Source of the DNA: Pokkaliibacter plantistimulans
GTDB taxonomy: Bacteria; Pseudomonadota; Gammaproteobacteria; Pseudomonadales; Balneatricaceae
Direction: 5' to 3'
Assembly: GCF_046844695.1 (NCBI RefSeq)
Contig: NZ_CP177354.1
Span: 248,001 to 312,000 of the forward strand
DNA: 64,000 nt
Shown: positions 7,965-17,059 of the stretch, in pieces
How positions within the stretch are numbered: the first letter of the stretch is position 1
Layout of the letters: each line of letters starts with the position of its first letter
The notes under the pieces: model-generated
Database searches by the model: none
What the model was told of the DNA's origin: nothing
Seen by the model: the letters and a program-made list of their open reading frames with translations, nothing else
Made by a program: the position numbers and the translations under genes

Positions 7965-9002
7965 TCAAAAACGGATATCCAGCCAGCGATCACGCCGGTT
8001 GGCAGGGATATACAGATAATCACCACGGCCCAGCCCCAGTGGCTGCTGGCCCAGACGCAGCAGATTGGCGTGCTTCGCAGGCAGGCGCAGATGCCAGTGC
8101 ACCCGCAGGGGTTTGCCCATGAACTCCTGCACCAGCCGGTTAAGACGACGGTTCAGTTCACCGGCGGGCATCAGTGCCCGGCTCAGGCTGGCGCTGTGGG
8201 CTTCAATGCTGATAGCCAGGGTGGAGGACACGTCCCAGCAGCGGCTGCCGATGGCAGCATCCACCCCTAGTCTGGAGAACTGCCCTTCCAGCCCGCGCCG
8301 GGACGCCAGTGCCGTCTGCTCACCGGCGTCCAGCGTCAGCCAGCAGCCGACAAACTGATCGACCCGGACCGCCGCCCCGGTGATACCGCTCAGCAGCAGC
8401 TCCAGCCCTCGGGCCGAGCGCGGCAGGCGGCTGAACAGCCCGGCATACATCAGGCTCAGGGGCTGACGACTGCCAGTCAGCGCCGTCAGGATACGGCTGA
8501 AGGGATCGGCTTTGACCCGGCCTACCGTAACCAGTCGCTCTGGCACGGGGCGGATCTGCTCGGCAATGCGATACTTCTCCCAGGCCCGGTAATACAGCGA
8601 GATCAGGCGGTGATTGAACAGATCGAAGAAGTCGCGCATGGCATGATCGCGCTGTTTGACCCGCGCCATGATCAGCTCGGTGTAGTGCTGTGGCAGCACG
8701 CCGTTGGCACCGGTCAGACCGGCAAAGGACACCTGCAGCTGCGCTTTCAGGGCCTGCCCTCTGGCCGGATGTACCTCAATCTGGCTGATCGCCCGTCCGG
8801 CAAAGCCCAGATGCTGGGCACTGCTGAAGCGCACCAGTTCACGGTCCGGACGGCTGTCATGACCCACCCGGTGCTGCTGCTCGCTGGATTCCAGCTGCAA
8901 CTGCAGCAGGCGCACTGCCTGATAGAAGGAGTACTGCTCCGGTTCGCTCAGCAGCCGGTTAAGCGAGGGTGAAGACAGCGGCATCAGGGTCTGACTGCTC
9001 AT
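7965..9002 (-). CDS. tssG: T6SS baseplate protein TssG
   Basis: Baseplate wedge component that complexes with TssF and TssE under the spike. The 345-residue protein starts MSSQTLMPLSSPSLNRLLSE and has the TssG landmarks: FYQAVRLLQL near residue 26, the FSSAQHLGFAGRAISQIE segment, LTGANGVLPQHYTEL, and DFFDLFNHRLISLYYRAWEKYR. I chose the ATG at 9000-9002 because it overlaps the tssF stop as ATGA, a standard coupling; an in-frame start further upstream would add 11 residues not typical of the family. clpV follows after 41 bases. Confidence 0.94.
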   Translation of the reverse strand: MSSQTLMPLSSPSLNRLLSEPEQYSFYQAVRLLQLQLESSEQQHRVGHDSRPDRELVRFSSAQHLGFAGRAISQIEVHPARGQALKAQLQVSFAGLTGANGVLPQHYTELIMARVKQRDHAMRDFFDLFNHRLISLYYRAWEKYRIAEQIRPVPERLVTVGRVKADPFSRILTALTGSRQPLSLMYAGLFSRLPRSARGLELLLSGITGAAVRVDQFVGCWLTLDAGEQTALASRRGLEGQFSRLGVDAAIGSRCWDVSSTLAISIEAHSASLSRALMPAGELNRRLNRLVQEFMGKPLRVHWHLRLPAKHANLLRLGQQPLGLGRGDYLYIPANRRDRWLDIRF

Positions 9003-10828
9003 AGCAGCGGCACTCCCCCCGCCCGCGCGGGCCACTGATGCACCGGCCGCTCTTCATCAAGAATGCGGATCGACAAACGGGTGAAACTGTTGACCACAGC
9101 GAACTGGGAAAAGAAATGATCCAGCACCGAGCCGAGGAAGAACAAACTGGCACCGGCTGCCTCATGCTGGGTAAAGACCAGCTGGATATCGCTGCCCTGC
9201 GCAAAGGCGACACGACCCTGCCGCACCAGCCGGGCACTGGCAGGCTTGATCTGCACCTGATGGATGGCCTGAATCAGCACCTTGGTTTCCGGGCTGGCAC
9301 GGAAGTCATAGAGCTTGAGGATTTCCCGTACCCGCTGCACCGCATCCTCGCCAGTGAAATGATTGAGGGTCAGATGGCTGACCAGCTGCCAGCGGGTATC
9401 CTCACCCAGTGACGGACGCACCGTGGCCGTGGGCGGGGTCAGACAGCGAATGCCATCCACCACATCGGCATGGGTGCTGCTGCGCATTGCTGGCTGTCCG
9501 CCGCCATAGGGCAGACGGGCCGGCAGGTTACGGTTGGAGCACAGCGCCTTGATGCCCAGCATCCAGCCTTCGTTGTGCTCAAACGCGGCACCGCGGGCCA
9601 GCCGGTCAACCACGGTCATCACCGCTTCCGTACCCGGTTCGGCAGCGCCACCGGCCCAGCTGCGCGTCTCACGACGCAGGGTCCAGAACAGTTCATCGTC
9701 ATCCAGATAAGCCGGATGGCCTTCCGCATAGTAAGGACGCACATTGCGGCGCTGACGGCTGTGATTGAACACCTCCACCTCCAGCGGCCGGATCACCTCA
9801 CTGGTATCCGCTTTGGCATAGGAGGCGTTGAGGCGGTAATCGTGCTCGGCGGTTTCCAGCCGAATCGGCTCCAGCCGCTCTTCATACAGATTGATGATCG
9901 GCGTACAGCCCAGCAGCAGCTGGTTATCGCTGACCTGCTGTTCCAGCTCGGCCGAGCCTTCGGAGAAATACACGTAGATATCCACTGCGGTGCCCATCCC
10001 GCTCCAGCACTGCCTGAGGTCATCCAGCTCGGCAAACAGGAACTTGTGCGGAAACAGGAAGTGCTCCACCAGCAGGCGATAACCGGAGAAGGACTGCTGC
10101 TGATAGGGCAGCACACCGTGCTCTTCCTCGAAGCCCACCGAGCGCAGATGGCGTCGCTCCAGAAAACGCACCTGCTTGAGGTTGTCACGCGGCGTAATGG
10201 CCAGACCGATGGTGTCGCGGAACAGGTGCTGGTAGAGGGCAAAGCTGTGCCGCAACTGGCCATTGAGGAAGAAGCGCAGGTGATCGATGCCGATCTCCTC
10301 CATCGCCACCTTGGGGGCACTGCTCTTCACGGTGATCTTCAGCACTGCCGCCGCAGTGTCACGCCAGATCGGCTTGGGCGCACGGAACGGCGCATTCTGG
10401 AAACGTACTGCTTCCACTTCTACCGGCCACAGCCGGGTGTCATAACAGGTACGGAAACGGCATTCGGAAAAATTGGCAATATCGGTGATCAGGCGACAGC
10501 CACGAGGCAGGGTGACGCCAAAGTCGTTCAGGTTCTTCGGCTGCACCTGCACCACCGCCATGGACGGGATCGGAGCCTGATAGTCAGGAAACATATGGCC
10601 CAGCAGCGCATCGGTCAGCTCGGGAAAACTGTCGTCCAGCTTCTGCCGGATGCGTGCGGTCATGAACGACACCCCTTCCAGCAGCCGCGACACATGGGGA
10701 TCTTCAATCACCTCATCGGTCAGCTTCAGGCGCCCCGCCACCTTCGGATAACGCTCCGCAAACTCCGCCCCCAGGTGACGCAGATAGCTCAGCTCCTGGT
10801 TGTAGTACTTCAGCAGATCATCACTCAT
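8999..10828 (-). CDS. tssF: T6SS baseplate protein TssF
   Basis: Largest wedge subunit of the baseplate. The 609-residue length and the N-terminus DLLKYYNQELSYLRHLGAEFAERYPKVA are diagnostic of TssF, as is the DPHVSRLLEGVSFMTARI segment that follows. The C-terminal part carries the ILKLYDF and GSVLDHFFSQFAVVNSFTRL strands of the family. The gene abuts tssE with no gap (tssE ends at 10829) and overlaps tssG by four bases, so E, F and G are translationally coupled and probably made in balanced amounts. Confidence 0.96.
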   Translation of the reverse strand: MSDDLLKYYNQELSYLRHLGAEFAERYPKVAGRLKLTDEVIEDPHVSRLLEGVSFMTARIRQKLDDSFPELTDALLGHMFPDYQAPIPSMAVVQVQPKNLNDFGVTLPRGCRLITDIANFSECRFRTCYDTRLWPVEVEAVRFQNAPFRAPKPIWRDTAAAVLKITVKSSAPKVAMEEIGIDHLRFFLNGQLRHSFALYQHLFRDTIGLAITPRDNLKQVRFLERRHLRSVGFEEEHGVLPYQQQSFSGYRLLVEHFLFPHKFLFAELDDLRQCWSGMGTAVDIYVYFSEGSAELEQQVSDNQLLLGCTPIINLYEERLEPIRLETAEHDYRLNASYAKADTSEVIRPLEVEVFNHSRQRRNVRPYYAEGHPAYLDDDELFWTLRRETRSWAGGAAEPGTEAVMTVVDRLARGAAFEHNEGWMLGIKALCSNRNLPARLPYGGGQPAMRSSTHADVVDGIRCLTPPTATVRPSLGEDTRWQLVSHLTLNHFTGEDAVQRVREILKLYDFRASPETKVLIQAIHQVQIKPASARLVRQGRVAFAQGSDIQLVFTQHEAAGASLFFLGSVLDHFFSQFAVVNSFTRLSIRILDEERPVHQWPARAGGVPLL

Positions 10829-11314
10829 TTACAGCTTCTCCAGCAGGCGCAGGCCCAGCGTGACCGGCTCCAGTTCGGTATCGAATGACACTTCCTCCGG
10901 CACCGGAATGGCATACATCACCGCATTGATGCGCAGCCGCAGGGTCGTGGCCAGCCCGCCCTCTTCCGCCACTTCCACCCGCACGTCAGCAAAACGCGGC
11001 TCAAACTTGCGGATGGTGTCTTCGACGATGCGGCACAGGCGCTGGCGGGCATCCTGACTGCTGACCGGCATGATGGAAAAGTCCGGCAGGCCATAGCTGA
11101 GCAGCGACTGCTGCAGCTCGGTATAGGCCTCCGGCCAGGTCTGCCAGCTGACCCGGCTGTTAAGCAGGTCTTCCAGATCACGACGCACACTGGCGCGCAT
11201 CTGCCGCAGATTGAAGGCAGGATCCTGCGCCGCCAGCGTATGATCACCGGGGTCATCGTCGAGCAGGCGGTCAAGGATGCTCGGTACGATCCGCACTTTG
11301 CTGTCAGCGGCCAT
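10829..11314 (-). CDS. tssE: T6SS baseplate protein TssE (gp25-like)
   Basis: Lysozyme-like gp25 homologue that joins the baseplate to the first sheath ring. At 161 residues it matches the family. Visible marks are PSILDRLLDDDP near the start, the ASVRRDLEDLLNSR helix, SYGLPDFS, and the terminal VPEEVSFDTELEPVTLGLRL strand. A GGAG box is 8 bases before the ATG. It follows tagJ by 20 bases and is followed directly by tssF. Confidence 0.95.
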   Translation of the reverse strand: MAADSKVRIVPSILDRLLDDDPGDHTLAAQDPAFNLRQMRASVRRDLEDLLNSRVSWQTWPEAYTELQQSLLSYGLPDFSIMPVSSQDARQRLCRIVEDTIRKFEPRFADVRVEVAEEGGLATTLRLRINAVMYAIPVPEEVSFDTELEPVTLGLRLLEKL

Positions 11315-11334
11315 GCTGCACTACTCCAGACCGT

Positions 11335-12141
11335 TCAGACCGCCACCGCCGTGGCAGAGGGTGCCAGGCTCTGCACGTCGGCCAGATTGATCGCCTCTTC
11401 TCCGGCCAGCAGCTGCTTCAGACCCACACCACAGAAGACCTCCGCCTCACCCTGCTGCAGCCAGTCGGTTTCGCGGCCCAGCTTCTGCCGGTCGGTGTGA
11501 CTGGCGGCATAGGTCAGCGGCACGAACACATCACCACCGGCGCCGCTGCGCGTCTGAATCTCCGCCCGCCGCCAGACCTGCTCAACCAGCGAGCTGACAG
11601 GTTGCAGCTGCAGCTGTTCCACATCACGCCAGGGCACCAGGTAATAGCGACCATCGGTACCGAGCAGTTCGAGGAAGCCACAGAGGCTGTCATCGATATC
11701 GCGCAGGTCATCGAACTGCTCTTCATTGATGGTCAGTGCCAGCGGCTTACGCACCGCTTCCAGTGCCAGCGCAGCACGTTCCAGCTCTTCACGGGTGGAC
11801 TCCTGCACCAGTGCCAGCCGCAGTTTGAGCAGGGCCGCCACCTCAGCATCAGCCTCGCCTAGCAGGGACGATGTATCCCCGCCCTGATAAAAGTCCAGCC
11901 GGGCCTGTGCGGCACGGATCAGATGACGCAGATTGCTGGCACCGGAGGCGTATTCCGGTTGCTGGCGCACCAGCATATCCAGCTGCTGATCGGCTTTTTC
12001 CAGCTGGCCATCGATACACAGCAGCTCGATGTAACTGCCACGCAGGGCCTGATTGCGTGGGTCGTCCCGCAATGCCAGCTGCAGCTGCTCAATCGCCGCA
12101 CTAAGTTCGCCCTGTTGCAGCAGGTCTTTGATAGTGTTCAT
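11335..12141 (-). CDS. tagJ: T6SS accessory protein TagJ (ImpE family)
   Basis: Cytoplasmic accessory protein; in Pseudomonas-type systems TagJ binds both the sheath subunit TssB and ClpV and modulates sheath disassembly. The 268-residue product has the two parts expected: an N-terminal TPR-like helical region (MNTIKDLLQQGELSAAIEQLQ, ALRGSYIELLCIDGQLEKADQ) and a C-terminal ImpE domain with FDDLRDIDDSLCGFLELL, a YYLVPWRDVEQL segment and the VFVPLTYAAS strand. Position between the sheath genes and tssE is typical of T6SS that carry TagJ. AAGGA with 4-base spacing precedes the ATG. Confidence 0.93.
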   Translation of the reverse strand: MNTIKDLLQQGELSAAIEQLQLALRDDPRNQALRGSYIELLCIDGQLEKADQQLDMLVRQQPEYASGASNLRHLIRAAQARLDFYQGGDTSSLLGEADAEVAALLKLRLALVQESTREELERAALALEAVRKPLALTINEEQFDDLRDIDDSLCGFLELLGTDGRYYLVPWRDVEQLQLQPVSSLVEQVWRRAEIQTRSGAGGDVFVPLTYAASHTDRQKLGRETDWLQQGEAEVFCGVGLKQLLAGEEAINLADVQSLAPSATAVAV

Positions 12142-12194
12142 AAAATCCTTGCTCCCCGACCTTGCAGGCCGTTTTTTCCCCTATTAATAAGACG

Positions 12195-13763
12195 CTACCG
12201 CCCTGATGACAGCTCAGTCACCAGCCGTACCGATGACACCAGCTGGTCCAGCTGCAGATGCGGCCGCAGACGGATCACTGAATAGTAGTGGCCGGGCTGT
12301 CCCGCCTTGGCCTTGACCTTGATGGTGGCCTCGCCCAGTGGATAGCGTGCCCGCACTTCGTCGGAGGCAGTATCAGAAGCGGTGGTGTACTGGTGCAGCC
12401 AGCGCTGCAGATCGTTTTCGATGGTGTAGGCCGATTCGTACTTACCCACCTTGTCGCGTCCCATGTGCTTGATGTAATGAGCGAAGCGCGACACGCAGAG
12501 GGTGTACTGCAGCATCGACGACAGCTGTACATTGACGCTGGCGTTGTCGCTTTCGTAACGTCTGGGCTTCATTACCGAGGCGTTGCTGAGAAACACCAGA
12601 TGGCCGGTCATCGGCACCGGCAGCACCGGGATAAAACCGGTATCGGACAGCGCCCGCTCCAGCCGGTCCCCGACCTGCAGGTTGAGCGGCGCCAGCCGGG
12701 TATGGGGATAGCGCTCGGTTTCACAGAACAGCACCGGCAGATCACACACCATGCCCTGACTGACCTTGCCGGGCTTGAAGCCGCGGATATGGCTGAACCA
12801 GCCTGACTCGGCAAAGGCCCGCACCATCACCGTCGCCAGACAATAGGCGGCATTACCCCAGAGATAGTCCTCCTCGCTGGCCAGCTGCTCACGAAAGCTG
12901 AACTGCTCCCTGCGGGTACCATCCGCCTCATAGGGCGTGCGCATCAGTACCTGCGGCAACACCATACCGACAAAGCGGGCTTCCTCACGCTCGCGAAAAC
13001 TGCGCCACTTGACGTATTCGGGCAGCTCGAACTGCTGCTGGAACTGGCGCACCGAGCCAAGTTCAGAGAAGCGTTCGACACCAAGAAAGGACGGCTGCAC
13101 CGACGTCACGAAGGGCACAAAGGCGGCCGCCGCCGTACGCGCCACGGACGACAGTACGTCGAGATCCTGCGTCGGCAAGCCGGGTTGCGGCGTCAGCGAT
13201 ATCTGATAGTCGCCGATCAGCAGGCCAAAGGGCTCGCCACCGGCATGATCGAATTCATTGCTGTAGATAAGCCGGTGGAAGTCACTCTGATCAAACTCGA
13301 TGACCCGCGCCATGTCCTTGCTCAGGTCTGGCCAGCTAAGGTTGAGCAGCTTGATCTTGACCCGCTGTTCGCGGTCTACCTGGGCGGTCTGCTGCACCAG
13401 ATAGTGCAGACTGCGCCAGCTGGCTTCCATGCGCTGAAAGCCCGGGTGATGGAGAATGTGATTGACCTGCGCCTCCAGCAACTGGTCGATGGCACTGATC
13501 CCCTGCCATAACAATTGCCGCAGCTCGTCATCAGACACACTGCCGGCATCGTCATCGCGGGCCAGCCACACCCGCAGCGCCCGCAACGGATCCTGTTCGC
13601 GCAGAAAGCGATCAAGAAACTCCTCGCTCTGCCAGTCCGGCTCATCCTCATGGCCCTGCGACTGCGAGAAGGCAGAAGCGACTCCGCCCTCAAGCTGCAC
13701 CGCATCATCGGTGGCAAAGGCATAGTTGAATCCCGCTTCCCGGTATAGATCCGACTCCGTCAA
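12195..13763 (-). CDS. Second TssC-type sheath protein (TssC paralogue, ImpD-like)
   Basis: A 522-residue paralogue of TssC. It shares with the true TssC (next gene upstream) the IDQLLEAQVNHILHHPGFQRMEASWRSL pattern near residues 91-118, the GGEPFGLLIGDYQ segment and the C-terminal LRPHLQLDQLVSSVRLVTEL, but has an added N-terminal region of about 40 residues and many substitutions. Comparable pairs of TssC genes occur in rhizobial and agrobacterial T6SS (impC/impD; tssC40/tssC41). Whether it builds into the sheath or caps it is not shown by sequence. The start appears to be TTG (13761-13763) with GGAG 8 bases upstream; no ATG precedes the conserved region. A 16-bp hairpin separates it from tssC. 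Confidence 0.88.
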   Translation of the reverse strand: MTESDLYREAGFNYAFATDDAVQLEGGVASAFSQSQGHEDEPDWQSEEFLDRFLREQDPLRALRVWLARDDDAGSVSDDELRQLLWQGISAIDQLLEAQVNHILHHPGFQRMEASWRSLHYLVQQTAQVDREQRVKIKLLNLSWPDLSKDMARVIEFDQSDFHRLIYSNEFDHAGGEPFGLLIGDYQISLTPQPGLPTQDLDVLSSVARTAAAAFVPFVTSVQPSFLGVERFSELGSVRQFQQQFELPEYVKWRSFREREEARFVGMVLPQVLMRTPYEADGTRREQFSFREQLASEEDYLWGNAAYCLATVMVRAFAESGWFSHIRGFKPGKVSQGMVCDLPVLFCETERYPHTRLAPLNLQVGDRLERALSDTGFIPVLPVPMTGHLVFLSNASVMKPRRYESDNASVNVQLSSMLQYTLCVSRFAHYIKHMGRDKVGKYESAYTIENDLQRWLHQYTTASDTASDEVRARYPLGEATIKVKAKAGQPGHYYSVIRLRPHLQLDQLVSSVRLVTELSSGR

Positions 13764-13812
13764 TCCCTGACTCCGTCACTGCTGGCTGTTTGCTGAAAAT
13801 CCATTCCCCGTC

Positions 13813-13845
13813 ACCTGCTGACAGCGCCCGGCGCTGTCAGCAGGT
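13813..13845 (-). promoter_or_regulatory. 16-bp perfect hairpin between tssC and tssC2
   Basis: Arms 13813-13828 (starting ACCTGCTGACAG) and 13830-13845 are perfect reverse complements around a single central base. It begins 13 bases after the tssC stop, has no U tract, and would fold into a very stable stem in the operon mRNA. It most likely protects the 3' end of the tssB-tssC message or limits read-through to tssC2. Confidence 0.75.
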
Positions 13846-13857
13846 ACTCCACCCTGA

Positions 13858-15354
13858 TCAGTTACCGATTTCAGGGATCTTAGCCACCAGCCGCAGCGAG
13901 GTGGTCAGCTCTTCCATCTGCAACCACGGACGCAGCCAGGCAATGGCGTTGTAGGCACCGGGCTGACCGGGAATTTCCTTGACCTTGACCTTGGCATCCG
14001 CCAGCGGGTACTTGGCACGGATTTCCTGACCGCCCCCTTCCGAGGCGTTGACGTAGCTGAGAATCCAGCGATTCAGCCAGGCTTCGACGTCGGAGGCTTC
14101 CATGTAGCTGCCGATCTTGTCGCGAGCCATGACCTTCAGGTAGTGCGCAAAGCGCGAGGTCGCCATCATGTAGGGCAGACGCGCGGAGATCGCCGCGTTG
14201 GCCGTCGCATCGGGGTTGTCGAACTTAGCTGGCTTCTGGCAGGTCTGGCCACCGAAGAACACGGCGTAGTCGGTGTTCTTGTAATGGCACAGCGGCAGGA
14301 AGCCCATCTTGCCCAGTTCGGCCTCACGACGGTCGGTGATACCGATTTCGGTCGGGCACTTCAGATCGGGATCACCGTCATCACTGATGAAGATGTGTGA
14401 CGGCAAGTTGTCGACCCGGCCACCGCCCTCGGCACCGCGAATGGCGGTACAGAAACCGTACTTGGAGAAGGCCTCGGTCAGACGGGTGCCCATCACATAG
14501 GCAGCATTCATCCAGCAGTAGTGTTCGTGATCCGCGGTCAGGGCGTACTGGGTACGGTCATCCAGCGGGAACTCCTCGTAACGGAACTCTTCCACTGCGC
14601 GGGTCTGCTGACCATAGGGCAGGCGTGCCAGCACGCGCGGCATGGTCAGCGTGACGAAGCGGCTGTCATCGCTTTCGCGGAAGCCACGCCACTTGGTGTA
14701 CTCGAAGGATTCGAAGATCTTTTCCAGATCCCGTGGCTTGGACAGTTCGCGCCAGTCATCAAAGCCAAACAGCGCCGGTGACGCCGCAGAAATAAAGGGC
14801 GAGAAGCCAGCCGCGGCAACGTTGGAGATCAGCCCCAGCGTTTCGATATCTTCCGGGTGGTTGGTGAATTCATAGTCACCGATCAGTGCGCCGTAAGGCT
14901 CGCCACCGGGTGTACCGAACTCGGCCTCGTAGACCTTCTTGAAGATATTGCTCTGATCGAAATCCACCGCCTTGGTCAGGTCACGGTGCAGTTCCTTCTT
15001 GCTCAGGCTGAGCATGCGGATCTTCAGGGTGTGGCTGGTGTCACTGTTGTTGACCAGATAGCTCAGACCACGCCAGCTGCCTTCCAGTTTCTGGAACTTG
15101 TCGTGGTGCATAATTTCCGACAGCTGTTCGGAGATCAGCTGATCGATACGGGCGATGGCCTCGTTGAAGGTCACCGACAGGTTGCGACTCCAGGTCAGCG
15201 TGCCCTTCAGGGCCTCTTCGGCCAGGGTACGGATCAGTTCTTCGGCCCGTGAGGCTTCAGTCTGTTTGGTGGCCTTGATGGCCTGTTCCAGAATGCCAAT
15301 GCTGTTTTCGCTCAACGCGGCGTCAACGGCGGCGTGCTGTTGTTTGGCGCTCAT
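13858..15354 (-). CDS. tssC: T6SS contractile sheath large subunit TssC
   Basis: With TssB forms the contractile sheath that drives the Hcp tube. The 498-residue length is standard. Landmarks are IDQLISEQLSEIMHHDKFQKLEGSW near residue 72, FGTPGGEPYGALIGDYEF, the FRESDDSRFVTLTMPRVLARLPYG segment, and the C-terminal LRPWLQMEELTTSLRLVAKIP strand of the sheath handshake. It overlaps tssB by ATGA (15351-15354), so the two subunits are coupled. The neighbouring paralogue tssC2 is more divergent, making this one the canonical sheath protein. Confidence 0.97.
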   Translation of the reverse strand: MSAKQQHAAVDAALSENSIGILEQAIKATKQTEASRAEELIRTLAEEALKGTLTWSRNLSVTFNEAIARIDQLISEQLSEIMHHDKFQKLEGSWRGLSYLVNNSDTSHTLKIRMLSLSKKELHRDLTKAVDFDQSNIFKKVYEAEFGTPGGEPYGALIGDYEFTNHPEDIETLGLISNVAAAGFSPFISAASPALFGFDDWRELSKPRDLEKIFESFEYTKWRGFRESDDSRFVTLTMPRVLARLPYGQQTRAVEEFRYEEFPLDDRTQYALTADHEHYCWMNAAYVMGTRLTEAFSKYGFCTAIRGAEGGGRVDNLPSHIFISDDGDPDLKCPTEIGITDRREAELGKMGFLPLCHYKNTDYAVFFGGQTCQKPAKFDNPDATANAAISARLPYMMATSRFAHYLKVMARDKIGSYMEASDVEAWLNRWILSYVNASEGGGQEIRAKYPLADAKVKVKEIPGQPGAYNAIAWLRPWLQMEELTTSLRLVAKIPEIGN

Positions 15355-15860
15355 GCCAGCGGCTCTCCCTGCTTGATATTCAACTGGTCAGCCAGACGGC
15401 CCAGTTCATCCGTATTGTTGAGAACGTTTTCCAGAATGTTTTCCAGGTCTTCGGAGCGATCAACCTTGGTCATCAGGTCACGCAGCTTGTTGCGGGTTTC
15501 CATCAGCTTGCGCAGTGGCTCGACCTGACGCACGACTGCCGCAGGCTCAAAGTCGGCCATCGACTTGAACTCCAGATTGACGTGGAACTGCTCGTCATCA
15601 CCACCGAGCTTGTTGTCCACCCGCAGGCGCAGGCGCGGGCTCATGCGGCGCAGCACCGAGTCAAAGTTATCGTGATCGATGTGAATGAAGCGGCGGTCCT
15701 TCAACGGCTTCAGCGCTTCGGTATTGTCACCGGCGAAATCACCCATGACTCCGACCACAAAGGCCAGTTCCTTGCGTACCGACAGACCTTCGGTTTCCAG
15801 GTCATAGGTAATATGCACGCGCGGCTTTCTTACCCTGGCCAGTTTGCTGTGTACACTCAC
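15351..15860 (-). CDS. tssB: T6SS contractile sheath small subunit TssB
   Basis: Sheath small subunit. The conserved start is SVHSKLARVRKPRVHITYDLETEG, and the protein then shows ELAFVVGVMGDF and LKDRRFIHIDHDNFDSVLRRMSP, all family marks. I place the start at a GTG (15858-15860), which has GGAG 8 bases upstream; a GTG six codons earlier is possible but the ribosome site lies inside it. This gives 169 residues, the normal size. The stop overlaps the tssC start. Confidence 0.95.
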   Translation of the reverse strand: MSVHSKLARVRKPRVHITYDLETEGLSVRKELAFVVGVMGDFAGDNTEALKPLKDRRFIHIDHDNFDSVLRRMSPRLRLRVDNKLGGDDEQFHVNLEFKSMADFEPAAVVRQVEPLRKLMETRNKLRDLMTKVDRSEDLENILENVLNNTDELGRLADQLNIKQGEPLA

Positions 15861-15932
15861 TGTTTGATCTCCTATCACTTAATTATCCATTCACCGCGCG
15901 ATGCCAACCCCTGCCGGCCACGGTTCTGGATG

Positions 15933-17042
15933 TCAGGGGTTATCTGAAGGGATGCCGGTCAGGCGGAAAAAGCCTTTGCGCGCATCCTGATCGGCAATTA
16001 ATTCCTGCAGCAGTTCCGGCAGACTCAGCTCACTCCAGCGCACCACCTGATCGATGGCATAGGACATGGGTGAGTGCGGTTCGGTCTTGCGGAAAAACTC
16101 CGACACCTGTACCAGGGTCTGGATCGCCTGCTCACGCTGTTGCAATTGCAGTACACCGGTGGGTGCGGCAGCCACCGCGCCAGGTAGCGGCTCTGCCCCG
16201 TCCCCGCTCAGGGCGATATCAGCAACCTCCTCTACGGCGGGCTTGGGCACCTTGATGCGGTCGCCGGCCAGATGGCGGACACAGGCCAGACATTCCTCCA
16301 GCCGCTTGCTGATACGTGAGCTGGGTATCGGGCTGCCGACGGCCTGATCCATACAGACCACCAGCTGCTGGTACGCCGCCATGGCGGCCAGCAGCTGGTC
16401 ATGCAGCTGCTGGAACTGCTCGGCGGTGGTTTCCCGTGCGGCGGTGGTAATGGCGCTCATTTCCACCGCACCCGCCTTCAGACGCTGCGCTTTCTTGGCA
16501 TCGTCAAGGCGTTCCAGTTCCTGCGCCTGCTGATATTCCCACAGGGCAAAAGGACCGCTGCTGCTGCCTGCAGTCAGGGCGATGGTGCTGATCGGCATCA
16601 GCAGCGCGCCTTCATTGTCATAACCATTGAGGCCGATCAGAGGCGCCACGCGGGTCTCCTGACCGTCTTCATCGGGGAGCGGATACAGGCCATCCCAGTG
16701 GGCTTCAATCAGCTGCCGTGCCAGGGTGAAACCTTCGGCCAGACCGGCAAATCCCTGATAGCGCGCCAGTGCCTCAATCAGCCAGGCCACCAGCTCAAGA
16801 TCCTTACCCTCGTTGGCCAGTACCTCAGGCACCCGCTCGACAATCGGCCGCCACAGGGCAGCGCACGACTGCAACGGTTCGTCCTCGATCAGGGCGTTAC
16901 GCTCAGCCGCGCGCGCCTGATTACGTACATCCTTCAGCTGGTAATAGGCCGACGCCGGTGACACATCCTGACGCGGATCCTGTCCCTGCGGCGCCTCACT
17001 GCTGATGGGTGCCAGAATGGCGTCGAAATCCAACATGCTCAT
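15933..17042 (-). CDS. tssA: T6SS TssA (ImpA N-terminal domain)
   Basis: TssA proteins prime assembly of the baseplate and/or cap the growing sheath. The 369-residue product has the ImpA N-terminal domain: ISSEAPQGQDPRQDVSPASAYY at about residues 12-33, then the ALIEDEPLQSCAALWRPIVERVPE segment, the AHWDGLYPLPDEDG box and VAPLIGLNGYD. The C-terminal end is short, with SPMSYAIDQVVRWSELSLPELLQELI and LTGIP, as in the short TssA class that works at the baseplate. A GGGAAG box precedes ATG 17042. It follows pppA by 17 bases. Confidence 0.93.
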   Translation of the reverse strand: MSMLDFDAILAPISSEAPQGQDPRQDVSPASAYYQLKDVRNQARAAERNALIEDEPLQSCAALWRPIVERVPEVLANEGKDLELVAWLIEALARYQGFAGLAEGFTLARQLIEAHWDGLYPLPDEDGQETRVAPLIGLNGYDNEGALLMPISTIALTAGSSSGPFALWEYQQAQELERLDDAKKAQRLKAGAVEMSAITTAARETTAEQFQQLHDQLLAAMAAYQQLVVCMDQAVGSPIPSSRISKRLEECLACVRHLAGDRIKVPKPAVEEVADIALSGDGAEPLPGAVAAAPTGVLQLQQREQAIQTLVQVSEFFRKTEPHSPMSYAIDQVVRWSELSLPELLQELIADQDARKGFFRLTGIPSDNP

Positions 17043-17059
17043 TATTCTTCCCGCTCCCT

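Noticed and set aside
9470..10888. Plus-strand open frame of 472 codons
   Set aside because: Antisense to tssF and the tssE end, both of which are certain; no ribosome site and shadow-like composition.
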